Source of the DNA: Acidovorax sp.
GTDB lineage: Bacteria; Pseudomonadota; Gammaproteobacteria; Burkholderiales; Burkholderiaceae_C
Length of the DNA stretch: 64,000 nucleotides
Assembly (NCBI RefSeq): GCF_021287135.1
Contig: NZ_JAJTBB010000047.1
Coordinates: forward strand, 62,001 to 126,000
Direction of reading: 5' to 3'
A program made the translations under genes and the position numbers. Under the pieces are notes generated by a model, which did not search any database, was not told the origin of the DNA, and saw only the letters and a list, made by a program, of their open reading frames with translations. Below, one piece after another: positions 49,166-58,067 of this stretch. Position 1 is the first letter of the stretch. Every line of letters begins with the position of its first letter.

Positions 49166-51484
49166 TCAGCGCGCCGGCGCTGCCTTGCTGGCCGCCTGCC
49201 GTGCGGGCTGTGACGCCGTGCCTGCCGCGCCCTGGGCGCCGGGTTTCACGGGCTGCTTGCCCAGGTCCAGCAGCGGTTTGCAGTGCGTGTCGTCGTCGGC
49301 CGCCGGCACGGTGATGGGCACCAGCGCCAGGGCGGCCGGCGCGGCCACGGCCGCCGCCACGGCGGCACCCGCCCGCAGCAGCAGCGGGCCGGCTTCCACG
49401 CCCACCTTGGGGTCGCCAAACGTGCCTTTCACGTACAAGGGCGAGCGCAGCGAGAAGAACTTCCATTCCAGCGACTCGGGCTTGATGCGCAGGTTCATTT
49501 CCTCGGTGCCCAGGTCAATGGTGCCCGTGGCCTCCACGATCGCGTCGTCCGTGCTCATCTTCACCACGCGCGTGGTGGCCAGGCCGTCCACCACCGTGAA
49601 GTCGGCCACCGCGCAGCGCAGGTGCACTTCCTGGCTCTCGCCAAACAGCTTGCCCACGATGATGCTGCCCACGTTCAGCGCGGCCAGGTCCAGCAGCTGC
49701 TTGCTCAGGGTGCCGTCCCGCACATACAGCCGCATCTCCCCCGTGCCCTGGCCCAGCAGCCCGGCCACGCTGTTCCCCCGGCTCTCCAGCGCAATGGCGC
49801 CATCCATGCGGCCGAAGCTCTTTTTCATCAGCTCCACCTTGGGGAACAGCGCCGACAGCCGCAGGCCCTGTACCGTGCCGTGGATCTGGGCCTTGAGCGG
49901 CGGGGCGCGCCCGTCAATACGCACCTGCGACTCGATCTGGCCCTCGGCCACGCCGAAGGTGAGGGGCGCCAGCCGCAGCTGCGCGTTTTCCATCACGGCG
50001 TGCACGCTCAGGTCTTCCAGGGGCAGGCTTTCGGGGCGGATGATGTGGCGCCCCTTGAACACGATGTCCATGTCCATGGCGCTCCAGCGCTCGGCCGCAA
50101 AGCGGGAGTCCGGCAGCACCTTGCCGCCCGGGGCGCGGGCGCGGCGCGTGCCCTCGGGCTTGCGGGCGCCGATGGTCGGCCCCAGGTCGGCCAGGCGCAG
50201 CTGGTTGGATGCCATGGTGCCCGTAAGCCGCGGCCGGGGCTTGCCGGAGGTGTACTTGAGCGAGCCTTGCAGATCGCTCTGGCCCACCTTGCCGTGAAAG
50301 CCGTTGTACTGCCACACCGCGCGCTCGGGCTCCAGGCTGCCGGTGAGCCGCCCATCGGTGTCGAACGGGGGCGTGTCGGGCAGCACCAGCCCGGTCAGCT
50401 CGTACAGGTCGGCCATGCTGCCGCCCCGCAGCCGCACCTGAAAATCCAGCCCCGAGAGTGCGCCGGGATTGGCCAGGATGCCCTCGGCCGACAGGGCCAC
50501 CGTTGCGGCGCTGGCGTTGATCTGCAGGGGATAGTTCACCACCTTGTTGCGCAGGCTGATGACCTGGCCGGCCCGGCCCGAGCCTTGCACCTGGGCCTTG
50601 GCATAGCGCCCGCGCACCTTAAAGCGCAGTCCGTAGGGAACCGGGGCGCTGGCGGCGCGTGCGGCGCCCTGGCTGGCGGCCGGCGCCGGTGCCGAGGCAG
50701 AAGCGGCGGAGGACGGTGTCGCGGCGGACGCCGGCGCAGCGGCTCGTGCTGCGCTGGCTGCCGGGGCCGCGCGGGCCGGGGCGGTGGACTGCGGCAGGCC
50801 GGGTGCCACGGGCTCCGTGGTGTCGATCCGTGCCTGCAGGTCCAGGTCTCTCGCACCGTCCGCATACCCCAGCACGCCCTGGGCGATGACCAGCCGGTCC
50901 ACATCCAGGCTCCAGCCGCTTTGGGGACCCTCGCGGCGCTTGAAGGTCCAGTTGTTGGTGCCGTCGGCGGTGCGGGCCAGAGCCACCTGCGGGCCGGTCA
51001 GCGCCACGGTGTCGACCGACAGGTGCCGCGCCAGCAGCGGCCACAGGCGCACGCTGGCCGTGGCCCGGTCGACGCGCGCCATGGTCGGCGACTCGGGCAA
51101 GTGCCAGCCCTGCGCCGCAGGCTTCTGGGGCCGGCCGAAAGGCCGGGCAAACGCAGCGGGATCGCCCAGCACCAGCCGGTCGGCCTGCACCGTCACACCG
51201 GGAATCCAGCGCTGCCATCCTTCGTCCAGCGGCTGGGGCCATTGCCAGTGCACGGCCAGATCGCCCTCAATGGCAAAGTGCCGCCCCGTGGCCTCGCTCA
51301 CCCGTTCATTGACCCAGGGCTTGGCGCGGTTCCAGTCGATCAGCGCCACCGCTGCCGCGAGGCACAGCCCCAGCAGGACCACGGCCCCCGCAGCCCAGCC
51401 CAGCCCGCGCAGAAGCCGTCCGCCCATGCCGGAGCGGGCCGCAGGAGAAGAGGAGGGCGCAGGTGCAGGGGTGGTGGCGGGCAT
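49166..51484 (-). CDS. AsmA family protein
   Basis: 772 residues. One N-terminal membrane anchor (about 22-42, GLGWAAGAVVLLGLCLAAAV) is followed by the AsmA N-terminal region (about 45-150) and a long periplasmic domain ending with the AsmA C-terminal repeat (about 500-700, MRLYVRDGTLSKQLLDLAAL). AsmA-type proteins bridge the periplasm and are linked to lipid transport and outer-membrane biogenesis. A low-complexity Ala/Pro/Ser linker lies at about 235-280. The start at ATG 51484 is preferred, since an earlier in-frame Met adds no recognised sequence. Confidence 0.87.
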   Translation of the reverse strand: MPATTPAPAPSSSPAARSGMGGRLLRGLGWAAGAVVLLGLCLAAAVALIDWNRAKPWVNERVSEATGRHFAIEGDLAVHWQWPQPLDEGWQRWIPGVTVQADRLVLGDPAAFARPFGRPQKPAAQGWHLPESPTMARVDRATASVRLWPLLARHLSVDTVALTGPQVALARTADGTNNWTFKRREGPQSGWSLDVDRLVIAQGVLGYADGARDLDLQARIDTTEPVAPGLPQSTAPARAAPAASAARAAAPASAATPSSAASASAPAPAASQGAARAASAPVPYGLRFKVRGRYAKAQVQGSGRAGQVISLRNKVVNYPLQINASAATVALSAEGILANPGALSGLDFQVRLRGGSMADLYELTGLVLPDTPPFDTDGRLTGSLEPERAVWQYNGFHGKVGQSDLQGSLKYTSGKPRPRLTGTMASNQLRLADLGPTIGARKPEGTRRARAPGGKVLPDSRFAAERWSAMDMDIVFKGRHIIRPESLPLEDLSVHAVMENAQLRLAPLTFGVAEGQIESQVRIDGRAPPLKAQIHGTVQGLRLSALFPKVELMKKSFGRMDGAIALESRGNSVAGLLGQGTGEMRLYVRDGTLSKQLLDLAALNVGSIIVGKLFGESQEVHLRCAVADFTVVDGLATTRVVKMSTDDAIVEATGTIDLGTEEMNLRIKPESLEWKFFSLRSPLYVKGTFGDPKVGVEAGPLLLRAGAAVAAAVAAPAALALVPITVPAADDDTHCKPLLDLGKQPVKPGAQGAAGTASQPARQAASKAAPAR

Positions 51485-51718
51485 GGGCAATAAAAGGACC
51501 AGTGCGGCCCGCCCGCGCAAGGACACAGAACGGAGCGGAGCGGGGCGGAACGCTGTGCGGCCATGCTAGACGGGCCCGTGCCGTCCCGCACGCCTCGGCG
51601 TGCAACTGCCGCCGTTGTCCTACAGCGCGCCTTGGGGGGCTTTGCCGAACCGTGCCGCCGTGCGCTCCGCCGCGCGAACCGTTCCAGGGCCGGCCGCCGA
51701 CTCCCTAAAATCGCCGCC

Positions 51719-52630
51719 ATGCACAACCCCCGCCATCCCCATGCTCCGCCGATGCGCGATGGAGTGGGGCCCAGCTGCGTGGCGCTGCCCAGCCAGGGCG
51801 CGGGCAGCCTGCTCGACTTTCTGGTGCAGCGGTTGCCCGCCGTATCGCGCGAGGACTGGGTGCAGCGCATGGAGGCTGGCGAGGTCATCGACGAGCACGG
51901 CCAGCCCGTGCGGCCCGACCGCGCCTTCCAGCGCGGCCTGCGCGTGTACTACTACCGCAGCCTTCCGGCGGAGCCGCAACTGCCATTTGCAGAAACGGTG
52001 CTCTACCAGGACGAGCACCTGGTGGTGGCCGACAAGCCGCACTTCATGCCCGTCACCCCGTCGGGCCGCTACCTGCACCATACGCTGCTGGTGCGGCTCA
52101 AGCACCGGCTGGGCCTGCCGGAGCTGTCGCCCCTGCACCGCATCGACCGGGACACGGCGGGGCTCGTGCTGCTGTCGGTGCAGCAGCGCACGCGCGGCAC
52201 CTACCAGGCCTTGTTCCGCGACCGGCAGATCACCAAGCGCTACGACGCCATCGCGCCCTGGCGGGCCGACCTGGCGTTTCCCCGCGACCACATCAGCCGG
52301 CTGGAGGAAAGCCCGCAGTTCTTTCGCATGCACGAAGTGCCCGGCGCCCCCAACAGCCACACGCACATGCAGGTGATGGAGGTGTCCCCGGCGGGCGACT
52401 GGGCGCGCTACCGGCTGACCCCGGTGTCGGGCAAGCGCCACCAGCTGCGGGTGCACATGGCGGCGCTGGGGCTGCCGCTGCGCAACGATCCGTTCTACCC
52501 GGTGGTCAACGACCCGCCGGAGGGCGACTATTCCCGCCCGCTGCAGCTGCTGGCGCGGTCGCTGGAATTTGTGGACCCGGTCACGGGCACCGCGCGGTGC
52601 TTTGAAAGCGCGCAGCGTCTCGGGTGGTGA
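51719..52630 (+). CDS. RluA-family pseudouridine synthase
   Basis: 303 residues. The catalytic Asp lies in HRIDRDTAGLVLLSVQQRTR (about 140-159), and KRHQLRVHMAALGLPLRNDPFYP (split around LRVHM) marks the family. It isomerises uridine in ribosomal or transfer RNA. The exact target position is not visible. There is no complete S4 domain at the N-terminus, although LLDFLVQRLPAVSREDWVQR resembles a degenerate one. ATG 51719 is used, and ATG 51752 is an alternative. Confidence 0.88.
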   Translation: MHNPRHPHAPPMRDGVGPSCVALPSQGAGSLLDFLVQRLPAVSREDWVQRMEAGEVIDEHGQPVRPDRAFQRGLRVYYYRSLPAEPQLPFAETVLYQDEHLVVADKPHFMPVTPSGRYLHHTLLVRLKHRLGLPELSPLHRIDRDTAGLVLLSVQQRTRGTYQALFRDRQITKRYDAIAPWRADLAFPRDHISRLEESPQFFRMHEVPGAPNSHTHMQVMEVSPAGDWARYRLTPVSGKRHQLRVHMAALGLPLRNDPFYPVVNDPPEGDYSRPLQLLARSLEFVDPVTGTARCFESAQRLGW

Positions 52631-52666
52631 CCGCGGCGCGCGCCGCGGTGCTCAAGTCAACTCAAC

Positions 52667-53035
52667 TCAGCGGAAGGGAACGGGCCGCACCGGCGCCTTG
52701 GCGGGCGCACCCTTGTGCAAGCGGGAGAGAAAGAACTCGCCCAGCGCACGCTGGGTGTCCGGGTGCAGGCGCCAGGCCGTCCAGCCCAGGCCCAGGCTGC
52801 GCAGGTACACCGTGACGTGGGCGTCCTCCAGCGGGTACTGGATGGCCAGCGTGGGGTTGTCCTGCGTCATCACCGGCACGCCGGCGCCTTCGCTGTCCTT
52901 GGGAGCGGGCGTGACTTCGGGCGTCATCTGCGAACGCAACGTGGCCAGTTCACGGATCAGGCTTTCCAGCTCAGTCGCCGAGAGGGTCTTGTTGATTGCC
53001 AGGGTAGCCTGCGTGCGGTCGTCGCTCAGTTGCAT
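52667..53035 (-). CDS. Conserved hypothetical protein
   Basis: 122 residues, no signal peptide or membrane segment. I do not recognise it. A first part (TLAINKTLSATELESLIRELATLRSQ) is probably a helical pair, and the second part (TVYLRSLGLGWTAWRLHPDTQRALGEFF) contains several aromatic residues. It lies convergent to the pseudouridine synthase gene. Codon use and length support a real gene. Confidence 0.65.
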   Translation of the reverse strand: MQLSDDRTQATLAINKTLSATELESLIRELATLRSQMTPEVTPAPKDSEGAGVPVMTQDNPTLAIQYPLEDAHVTVYLRSLGLGWTAWRLHPDTQRALGEFFLSRLHKGAPAKAPVRPVPFR

Positions 53036-53221
53036 GGGGTGTTTCCTCTTCGCGGAGTTTTCAAAAAAGCCTCCATTGTGCGGCCTGGCCGCCCCCGGGT
53101 TGCGGCGGCGGGCGCCGGGACGTGGCTACAATACGCCTGCGCTGAAATTCCGGGCCGTCTGTGCCGGGGTTTCAACAGCCGGTTCGTACACCGCAGGCCC
53201 TGGCCGGGCGGTGTGCCCCAG

Positions 53222-53295
53222 GCGGGTGTAGTTCAATGGTAGAACGGCAGCTTCCCAAGCTTCATACGAGGGTTCGATTCCCTTCACCCGCTCCA
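53222..53295 (+). tRNA. tRNA-Gly (anticodon CCC)
   Basis: 74-base cloverleaf: acceptor GCGGGTG / CACCCGC with discriminator T and encoded CCA (53293-53295), D-arm GTTCAATGGTAGAAC, anticodon loop TTCCCAA and T-arm AGGGTTCGATTCCCT. The anticodon is CCC, reading GGG. One C-T mismatch is visible in the anticodon stem (GCAGC/GCTTC). A TACAAT box is at 53127-53132, and a terminator follows. Confidence 0.96.
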
Positions 53296-53324
53296 GCATT
53301 TCCCGATCTCTCCCAACCTCTCTT

Positions 53325-53349
53325 AAGCCCACATACCGTGGGCTTTTTT
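53325..53349 (+). terminator. Rho-independent terminator after tRNA-Gly
   Basis: 8-bp stem AAGCCCAC / GTGGGCTT with loop ATACC, followed by TTTT. It ends the tRNA transcript. Confidence 0.85.
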
Positions 53350-53509
53350 GTTTCTCTTGGCTCCGGCACCCCGGCAAGCGCGGGCGTCTCTCCTCAATCC
53401 ATTCTCCGAACGGGCCCTCCGACAGTGGCCGTGGCATAACTATGCCTGTGGCTTGGGGAAACGCGGCCGCAGAATGATTTGCGCAACAAAGCCTCTCCTG
53501 GGGAAAACA

Positions 53510-53866
53510 ATGGCCAAAAAGACACCTGAACAGAAAGCGGCAGAGCAATTGCGCTACACCGCTGCATGTGGCGCTGCCAATGCCGCCGAGCTGGAACCAT
53601 TTTTGACAGATCCGAACCAGGCCGTCCGGGCCACTGCTGCGATGAATCCGGATGCAGACGCGGAGATACTGGATCGCTTTGCGAACGACAGGTTCTGGGG
53701 TGTGCGTGTGGAGGTGATCCGTAATGCCAATGTCGGCAAACACACCCTTCTAAGGTTGCTGGAGGCGGATGTTGGAAAGCGAGGCGTGGTACACCACGAG
53801 GCGCGCGCAAAGCTGGAACAACTGGGCGTTGCCTTTGGGGAGGATGGGATGCCATCCGGTGCTTAG
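53510..53866 (+). CDS. Small protein with variant leucine-rich (LRV/HEAT-like) repeats
   Basis: 118 residues. Two helical repeat units are visible: VRATAAMNPDADAEILDRF (about 40-58) and VRVEVIRNANVGKHTLLRLL (about 64-83). They follow the VR-AA-NP-LL pattern of leucine-rich variant repeats. Such repeats bind proteins, but no partner can be named. ATG 53510 is used (GGGGAA upstream), and an earlier in-frame ATG at 53474 is possible. The stop codon TAG lies inside the terminal repeat of the large palindrome that follows, so the element may have set the C-terminus. Confidence 0.72.
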   Translation: MAKKTPEQKAAEQLRYTAACGAANAAELEPFLTDPNQAVRATAAMNPDADAEILDRFANDRFWGVRVEVIRNANVGKHTLLRLLEADVGKRGVVHHEARAKLEQLGVAFGEDGMPSGA

Positions 53867-54032
53867 GGATCCTCCGCACGAATCGTCGCGCAGTGTGCAT
53901 CTGCGGTCTCGGGCGGTCTGCTGCGCAAGCAAAGCCTCGCAATAGCACCCGCTATTGCTGCGTTTTGCGCCTTGCAGCCCCTCCCGATCCGCAGCGCACA
54001 CTTTCCGCTCGATTCGTGAAGAGCTTCCCTAA
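53863..54032. mobile_element. Large imperfect palindrome (about 170 bp), MITE-like
   Basis: The sequence begins TTAGGGA and ends TCCCTAA. The arms pair imperfectly over about 75 bases (CACGAATCG/CGATTCGTG, AGTGTGC/GCGCACACT, CTGCGG/CCGCAG) and meet at the centre GCAATAGC-ACCC-GCTATTGC (about 53939-53958). There is no reading frame and no transposase. The size, terminal inverted repeats and full-length hairpin suggest a miniature inverted-repeat element. No clear target duplication is seen. Confidence 0.6.
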
Positions 54033-54357
54033 AAGCCCGGACGCTTGACGCAATGCCTCTTCGTCTCTGCCAGAGAGCTGCGGTGGTCACCGCTGCGGCG
54101 TTGACAAAGGTCCTGATCGAAGGCATCGCAGAGGCTTGTGCAGCGTTGCTCTCACAGCTTGCACGCTTGCCTCCGGTGGGTTCTTTCCCTTCCCCCCGCT
54201 CTTTCGTTGGGTTCCTCACGGGCTCCTCACGTGTTGGCCGCCTGGCGGCGTGGTCGGTCTCCAAGACGGGGCATTGGCCGACGCGGTGCCGGTGGCGTTC
54301 TTGCCACCATGCCTGCACGGCACCCGCGGCAGGGTGCCTTTCAGGCAGAGGGAAGGA
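54033..54357. other. Non-coding stretch before the ROK gene
   Basis: 325 bases between the palindrome and the ROK start. The ROK frame is open upstream to 54136, but that part (a Phe/Pro/Leu-rich stretch) does not look like protein of this family. No promoter or RNA is recognised. GAGGGAAGG precedes ATG 54358. Confidence 0.35.
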
Positions 54358-55494
54358 ATGGCGTCGCAGGACCACAACAACACCCCCAAGAAACCTCCGG
54401 CCCGCAAGGCCGTGTCCGACCGGGAGGCGCGCGCACAGCGGGAGCTGGGCATCGTGGGACCGCATGGCGAGCTGCAGCTCGCATCCGTCACCATCGACGG
54501 CTACAGCCTGGAGCTGCGCGAGGGCGACGGCTTTGTGGGCGACGTGGCCAGCCGCACGGCGTTTCGCCACATGCTGCAGGCGTGGCGCACGCTGTTCACG
54601 TCCATGGTGGGCAAGGACCCGCTCGGCCAGCGACCCACGCGGCGGCTGAGCAAGCACCAGCTGGACGCACTGCTGCGCAAAAAAGGCCCGGCTGCGCAGG
54701 CCATCCAGGCGGCTGTGGAGGATTACGCGCTGCAGCTGGCCCACGTGGTGCAGCGCTTTTTGCGACACCGCAGCTGGCGCGGGGTGGAGCGCATCATCAT
54801 CGGCGGCGGTTTTCACCAAAGTGAAGTGGGTCGCCGCGCGGTGGAGCGTGCGCGCCAGATCCTGCGGGAAGAGGGCGTGGGCGCCGAATTGCGCACGCTG
54901 CACCACCACTCCGATGAAGGCGGCCTGATCGGCTGGGTGCACCTGGCCCCGGCCGCGCTGCTGCACAGCTACGACGCCATCCTGGCCGTGGACATCGGCG
55001 GCACCAACGTGCGCTGTGGCGTGGTGCAGACCCACCTGCACCGCGCCCCCGACCTGTCCCGGGCCGAGGTGGTGCGCCGCGAGAAATGGGCCCATGCCGA
55101 CGACAAGCCGCGGCGCGACGAACTGCTGGAGGGCGTTGCCGCCATGCTGGAACGCCTGATGGCGCATGCCAGGAAAAAGGAGATCCGCCTGGCGCCGTAC
55201 ATCGGCGTGGCCTGTCCGGGCCTGGTGGTGGAGGACGGCTCGCTCGCGGGCGGCACGCAAAACCTGCCGGGCAACTGGGAAAGCACCCGTTTCCATCTGC
55301 CGCGGTACCTGTGCGAGCGGCTGCCGCACATCGGCCAGGGGCGCACGCAGGTGTGCCTGCACAACGATGCGGTGGTGCAGGGCCTGTCCGAGCTGCCGTT
55401 CACGCAGGACGTCAGGCGCTGGGCCGTGCTGACCGTGGGGACGGGCCTGGGCAACGCCAGCTACACCAACGTCGCGCCGCAGAAAACTGATTGA
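54358..55494 (+). CDS. ROK family protein with permuted motif order
   Basis: 378 residues. The ROK nucleotide-binding signature AVDIGGTNVRCGVV is at about residues 208-221, ACPGLVVEDG at about 282, the catalytic-type Asp in CLHNDAVVQGLSE (about 335-347), and the phosphate-2 loop TVGTGLGN (about 361-368), only ten residues before the end. The piece that normally follows this loop, ending in a GGG turn, instead lies at the N-terminus (RIIIGGGFHQ at about 144-153, then EGGLIGWVHLAP at about 185). The order thus looks circularly permuted. The ROK zinc motif (CxCGxxGC) is missing. It may be a sugar kinase or a non-catalytic sensor. The last codons abut a family A repeat. Confidence 0.75.
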   Translation: MASQDHNNTPKKPPARKAVSDREARAQRELGIVGPHGELQLASVTIDGYSLELREGDGFVGDVASRTAFRHMLQAWRTLFTSMVGKDPLGQRPTRRLSKHQLDALLRKKGPAAQAIQAAVEDYALQLAHVVQRFLRHRSWRGVERIIIGGGFHQSEVGRRAVERARQILREEGVGAELRTLHHHSDEGGLIGWVHLAPAALLHSYDAILAVDIGGTNVRCGVVQTHLHRAPDLSRAEVVRREKWAHADDKPRRDELLEGVAAMLERLMAHARKKEIRLAPYIGVACPGLVVEDGSLAGGTQNLPGNWESTRFHLPRYLCERLPHIGQGRTQVCLHNDAVVQGLSELPFTQDVRRWAVLTVGTGLGNASYTNVAPQKTD

Positions 55495-55560
55495 TTTTGG
55501 CCTCTAGCGCTTGACTGGCAAGCGCTGAATGCTATCAATAATGCAGCAAATGAGCGCCGC
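55490..55560. repeat. Family A repeat between ROK and gabD
   Basis: ATTTTGGCCTCTAGCGCTTG-ACTGG-CAAGCGCTGAATGCTATC is the cleanest copy: AGCGCTTG and CAAGCGCT pair perfectly. It lies between two convergent genes and touches the ROK stop codon (55492-55494). Confidence 0.75.
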
Positions 55561-55566
55561 GCCGCC

Positions 55567-57057
55567 TCACTTCAGCACGTCGCCCACGCACAGGTACTTG
55601 ATCTCCACGTAGTCGTCCATGCCGTAGTGCGAGCCTTCGCGGCCCAGGCCGGACTGCTTGACGCCGCCAAACGGCACGTGCTCGGTGGCCAGGATGCCCA
55701 CGTTGATGCCGACCATGCCGTACTCCAGCGCTTCGCCCACGCGGAAGATGCGGCCCACGTCGCGGCTGTAGAAGTAGCTCGCCAGGCCGAACTCGGTGGC
55801 GTTCGCCGCATCAATGGCTTCCTGCTCGGTCTTGAACTTGAACACCGGGGCGAAGGGACCAAAGGTTTCCTCGCGGGCGCACAGCATGTCGGCGCTGGCG
55901 TTGGCGATCACGGTGGGCTCGAAGAACTGGCCCGAGCCCAGGCTCTTGAGGCGCTGGCCGCCGGCCACCACCTGGCCGCCCTTGGCCAGGGCGTCGTCCA
56001 CATGGCGCTGCACCTTTTCCAGCGCGGCTTCCTCGATCAGCGGACCCTGGTTCACGCCGTCCTCAAACCCGTTGCCCACCTTGGCCGTCTTGACCTTGGC
56101 GGCGAACTTGGCCACGAACTCGTCGTACACGCCTTCCTGCACGTAGAAGCGGTTGGTGCACACGCAGGTCTGGCCGGCGTTGCGGTACTTGCTGGCAAAG
56201 GCGCCTTCCACCGCGCTGTCCACGTCGGCATCGTCAAACACGATGAAGGGCGCGTTGCCGCCCAGCTCCAGCGACATCTTCTTGACCGTGGGGGCGGACT
56301 GCGCCATCAGGATGCGGCCCACTTCGGTGCTGCCCGTGAAGCTGATGTGGCGCACCACGTCGCTCGCACACAGCACCTTGCCGATGGCAATGGAGTTGCT
56401 GCTGTCGGCCGGCAGGATGTTGAATACGCCGGCCGGGATGCCCGCGCGCAGGGCCAGCTCGGCCGCGGCCAGGGCCGTGAGCGGCGTGAGTTCGGCGGGC
56501 TTGATGACCACGGGGCAGCCTGCGGCCAGGGCCGGGGCCACCTTGCGCGTGATCATGGCCAGCGGGAAGTTCCACGGCGTGATGGCCGCGCACACGCCGA
56601 TGGGCTGCTTGAGCACCAAGAGGCGCCGGTTGTTGTCGAACTGGGGCAGGGTCTCGCCGTTGACGCGCTTGGCTTCTTCGGCAAACCACTCCACGAAGCT
56701 CGCGCCGTAGGCCACTTCGCCCTTGGCCTCGGGCAGCGGCTTGCCTTGCTCGGCCGTCATGATGCGGCCCAGGTCGTCCTGGTTCGCCATCAGCAGGTCG
56801 TACCACTTGCGCAGCAGGTTGCTGCGTTCCTTGGCGGTCTTGGCCTTCCAGGCGGGCCAGGCGGCGTTGGCGGCGGCAATCGCGGCCTCAGCGTCCTGCG
56901 GGCCCAGGTTGGCCACATCGGCCAGCTTGGCGCCGGTGGCGGGGTCGTTCACGTCAAAGCGGCTGGCGCCGGCCACCCACTGGCCGTTGATGAGGCCATC
57001 GGTCTTGAGCAGGCTGGGGTCATTGAGCTGTGCGAGGGGAGAGGTCTTCATGTCCAT
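55567..57057 (-). CDS. gabD: Succinate-semialdehyde dehydrogenase (NAD(P)+)
   Basis: Oxidises succinate semialdehyde to succinate. At 496 residues it has the family length. ITPWNFPLAMITRK (about 158), FTGSTEVGRILM (about 243), the catalytic Glu in ELGGNAPFIV (about 267) and the catalytic Cys in NAGQTCVCTNRFY (about 300) are all present. It is the last gene of the gabT-ABC-gbuA operon and completes the GABA route to the TCA cycle. It is separated from gbuA by only 8 bases. Confidence 0.95.
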   Translation of the reverse strand: MDMKTSPLAQLNDPSLLKTDGLINGQWVAGASRFDVNDPATGAKLADVANLGPQDAEAAIAAANAAWPAWKAKTAKERSNLLRKWYDLLMANQDDLGRIMTAEQGKPLPEAKGEVAYGASFVEWFAEEAKRVNGETLPQFDNNRRLLVLKQPIGVCAAITPWNFPLAMITRKVAPALAAGCPVVIKPAELTPLTALAAAELALRAGIPAGVFNILPADSSNSIAIGKVLCASDVVRHISFTGSTEVGRILMAQSAPTVKKMSLELGGNAPFIVFDDADVDSAVEGAFASKYRNAGQTCVCTNRFYVQEGVYDEFVAKFAAKVKTAKVGNGFEDGVNQGPLIEEAALEKVQRHVDDALAKGGQVVAGGQRLKSLGSGQFFEPTVIANASADMLCAREETFGPFAPVFKFKTEQEAIDAANATEFGLASYFYSRDVGRIFRVGEALEYGMVGINVGILATEHVPFGGVKQSGLGREGSHYGMDDYVEIKYLCVGDVLK

Positions 57058-57065
57058 GGGTTTTC

Positions 57066-58052
57066 TCAGTGTCGTGAAAAAAGAGAGGGCTCACGATAGG
57101 TGACGCCGGGCAGCACGCATAGCATCTCATACAGCAGGTTGGCTGCCAGCAAGGCCGTGTTGCCGCTGGTGTCATAGGGCGGGCTGACTTCCACAAGGTC
57201 GCAGCCCACCACGTTCAACCCACGGCAGCCGCGCACGATCTCCAGCCCCTGGGGCACGGTCAGGCCGCCAATTTCGGGGGTGCCTGTGCCTGCTGCGTAA
57301 CTGGGGTCCAACCCGTCGATGTCAAAGCTGATGTACACCGGTTGCCGGGTGCCGATACGCTCACGTACCCGGGCCATCAGGGGCACCAAGGACTGGTACC
57401 AGACCTCATGGGCCGGCACCACCGTAAAGCCCTGCTGGCGCGGCCAGTCAAAATCATCCGCCGCATAGCCGGTGCCGCGCAGGCCGATCTGCCACACCTT
57501 GTCACCGACCAGCAGGCCTTCCTCGATGGCCCTGCGAAACGGTGTCCCATGGGCGATCTTCTCGCCGAACATGTCGTCATTGATGTCCGCGTGCGCGTCG
57601 ACGTGGATCAGTGCCACCGGGCCGTGGCGCTTGGCAACAGCCCGCAGAATGGGCAGGGCAATGGTGTGATCGCCGCCCAGCGTCAGGGGGATGCAACCTT
57701 GTCCGAGCACTTCGCCGTAGAAGGCCGTGATGATGTCCAGCGATTTGGACAGCGAGTAGGTGTTGATGGGCACATCGCCCAGGTCTGCGACCTGCAAGGC
57801 GTCAAAGGGCGCGGCGCCCGTGGCCATGTTGTAGGGGCGCAGCAGGCACGATTCGGCACGGATCTGGCGCGGCCCGAAGCGCGTTCCCGACCGATTGGAG
57901 GTCCCAATGTCCAACGGCACGCCGATAAAAGCCGCATCCAGCCCGCGGGCCGAGGTGGCCACGGGCAGTCGCATCATGCTGGCCAATCCCGCGAAGCGGG
58001 GCATGCTGTTGCCGCCCAGGGGCTGGTTGAGTTGGGGAGTGGAGGAGGTCAT
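57066..58052 (-). CDS. gbuA: Guanidinobutyrase (agmatinase/ureohydrolase family)
   Basis: Manganese ureohydrolase of 328 residues. Metal ligands are H129 (GGDHT), D152, H154, D156 (VDAHADIND) and D244, D246 (SFDIDGLDP). The N-terminal block QPLGGNSMPRFAGLASMMRL and the segment RPYNMATGAAPFD are as I recall from Pseudomonas guanidinobutyrase GbuA, which splits 4-guanidinobutyrate to GABA and urea. Agmatinase cannot be fully excluded, but neighbours gabT and gabD handle exactly the GABA product. It lies 15 bases after the ABC permease gene. Confidence 0.87.
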   Translation of the reverse strand: MTSSTPQLNQPLGGNSMPRFAGLASMMRLPVATSARGLDAAFIGVPLDIGTSNRSGTRFGPRQIRAESCLLRPYNMATGAAPFDALQVADLGDVPINTYSLSKSLDIITAFYGEVLGQGCIPLTLGGDHTIALPILRAVAKRHGPVALIHVDAHADINDDMFGEKIAHGTPFRRAIEEGLLVGDKVWQIGLRGTGYAADDFDWPRQQGFTVVPAHEVWYQSLVPLMARVRERIGTRQPVYISFDIDGLDPSYAAGTGTPEIGGLTVPQGLEIVRGCRGLNVVGCDLVEVSPPYDTSGNTALLAANLLYEMLCVLPGVTYREPSLFSRH

Positions 58053-58067
58053 GAAGGATTTCCCGGC

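Noticed and set aside
53510-53866. Toxin or antitoxin near tRNA-Gly
   Set aside because: The small protein shows helical LRV-type repeats, has no partner gene, and there is no integrase or att duplication at the tRNA 3' end within the window.
54136-54357. Upstream extension of the ROK protein to 54136
   Set aside because: The added stretch is Phe/Pro/Leu-rich with no ROK similarity. A GAGGGAAGG site supports the ATG at 54358.
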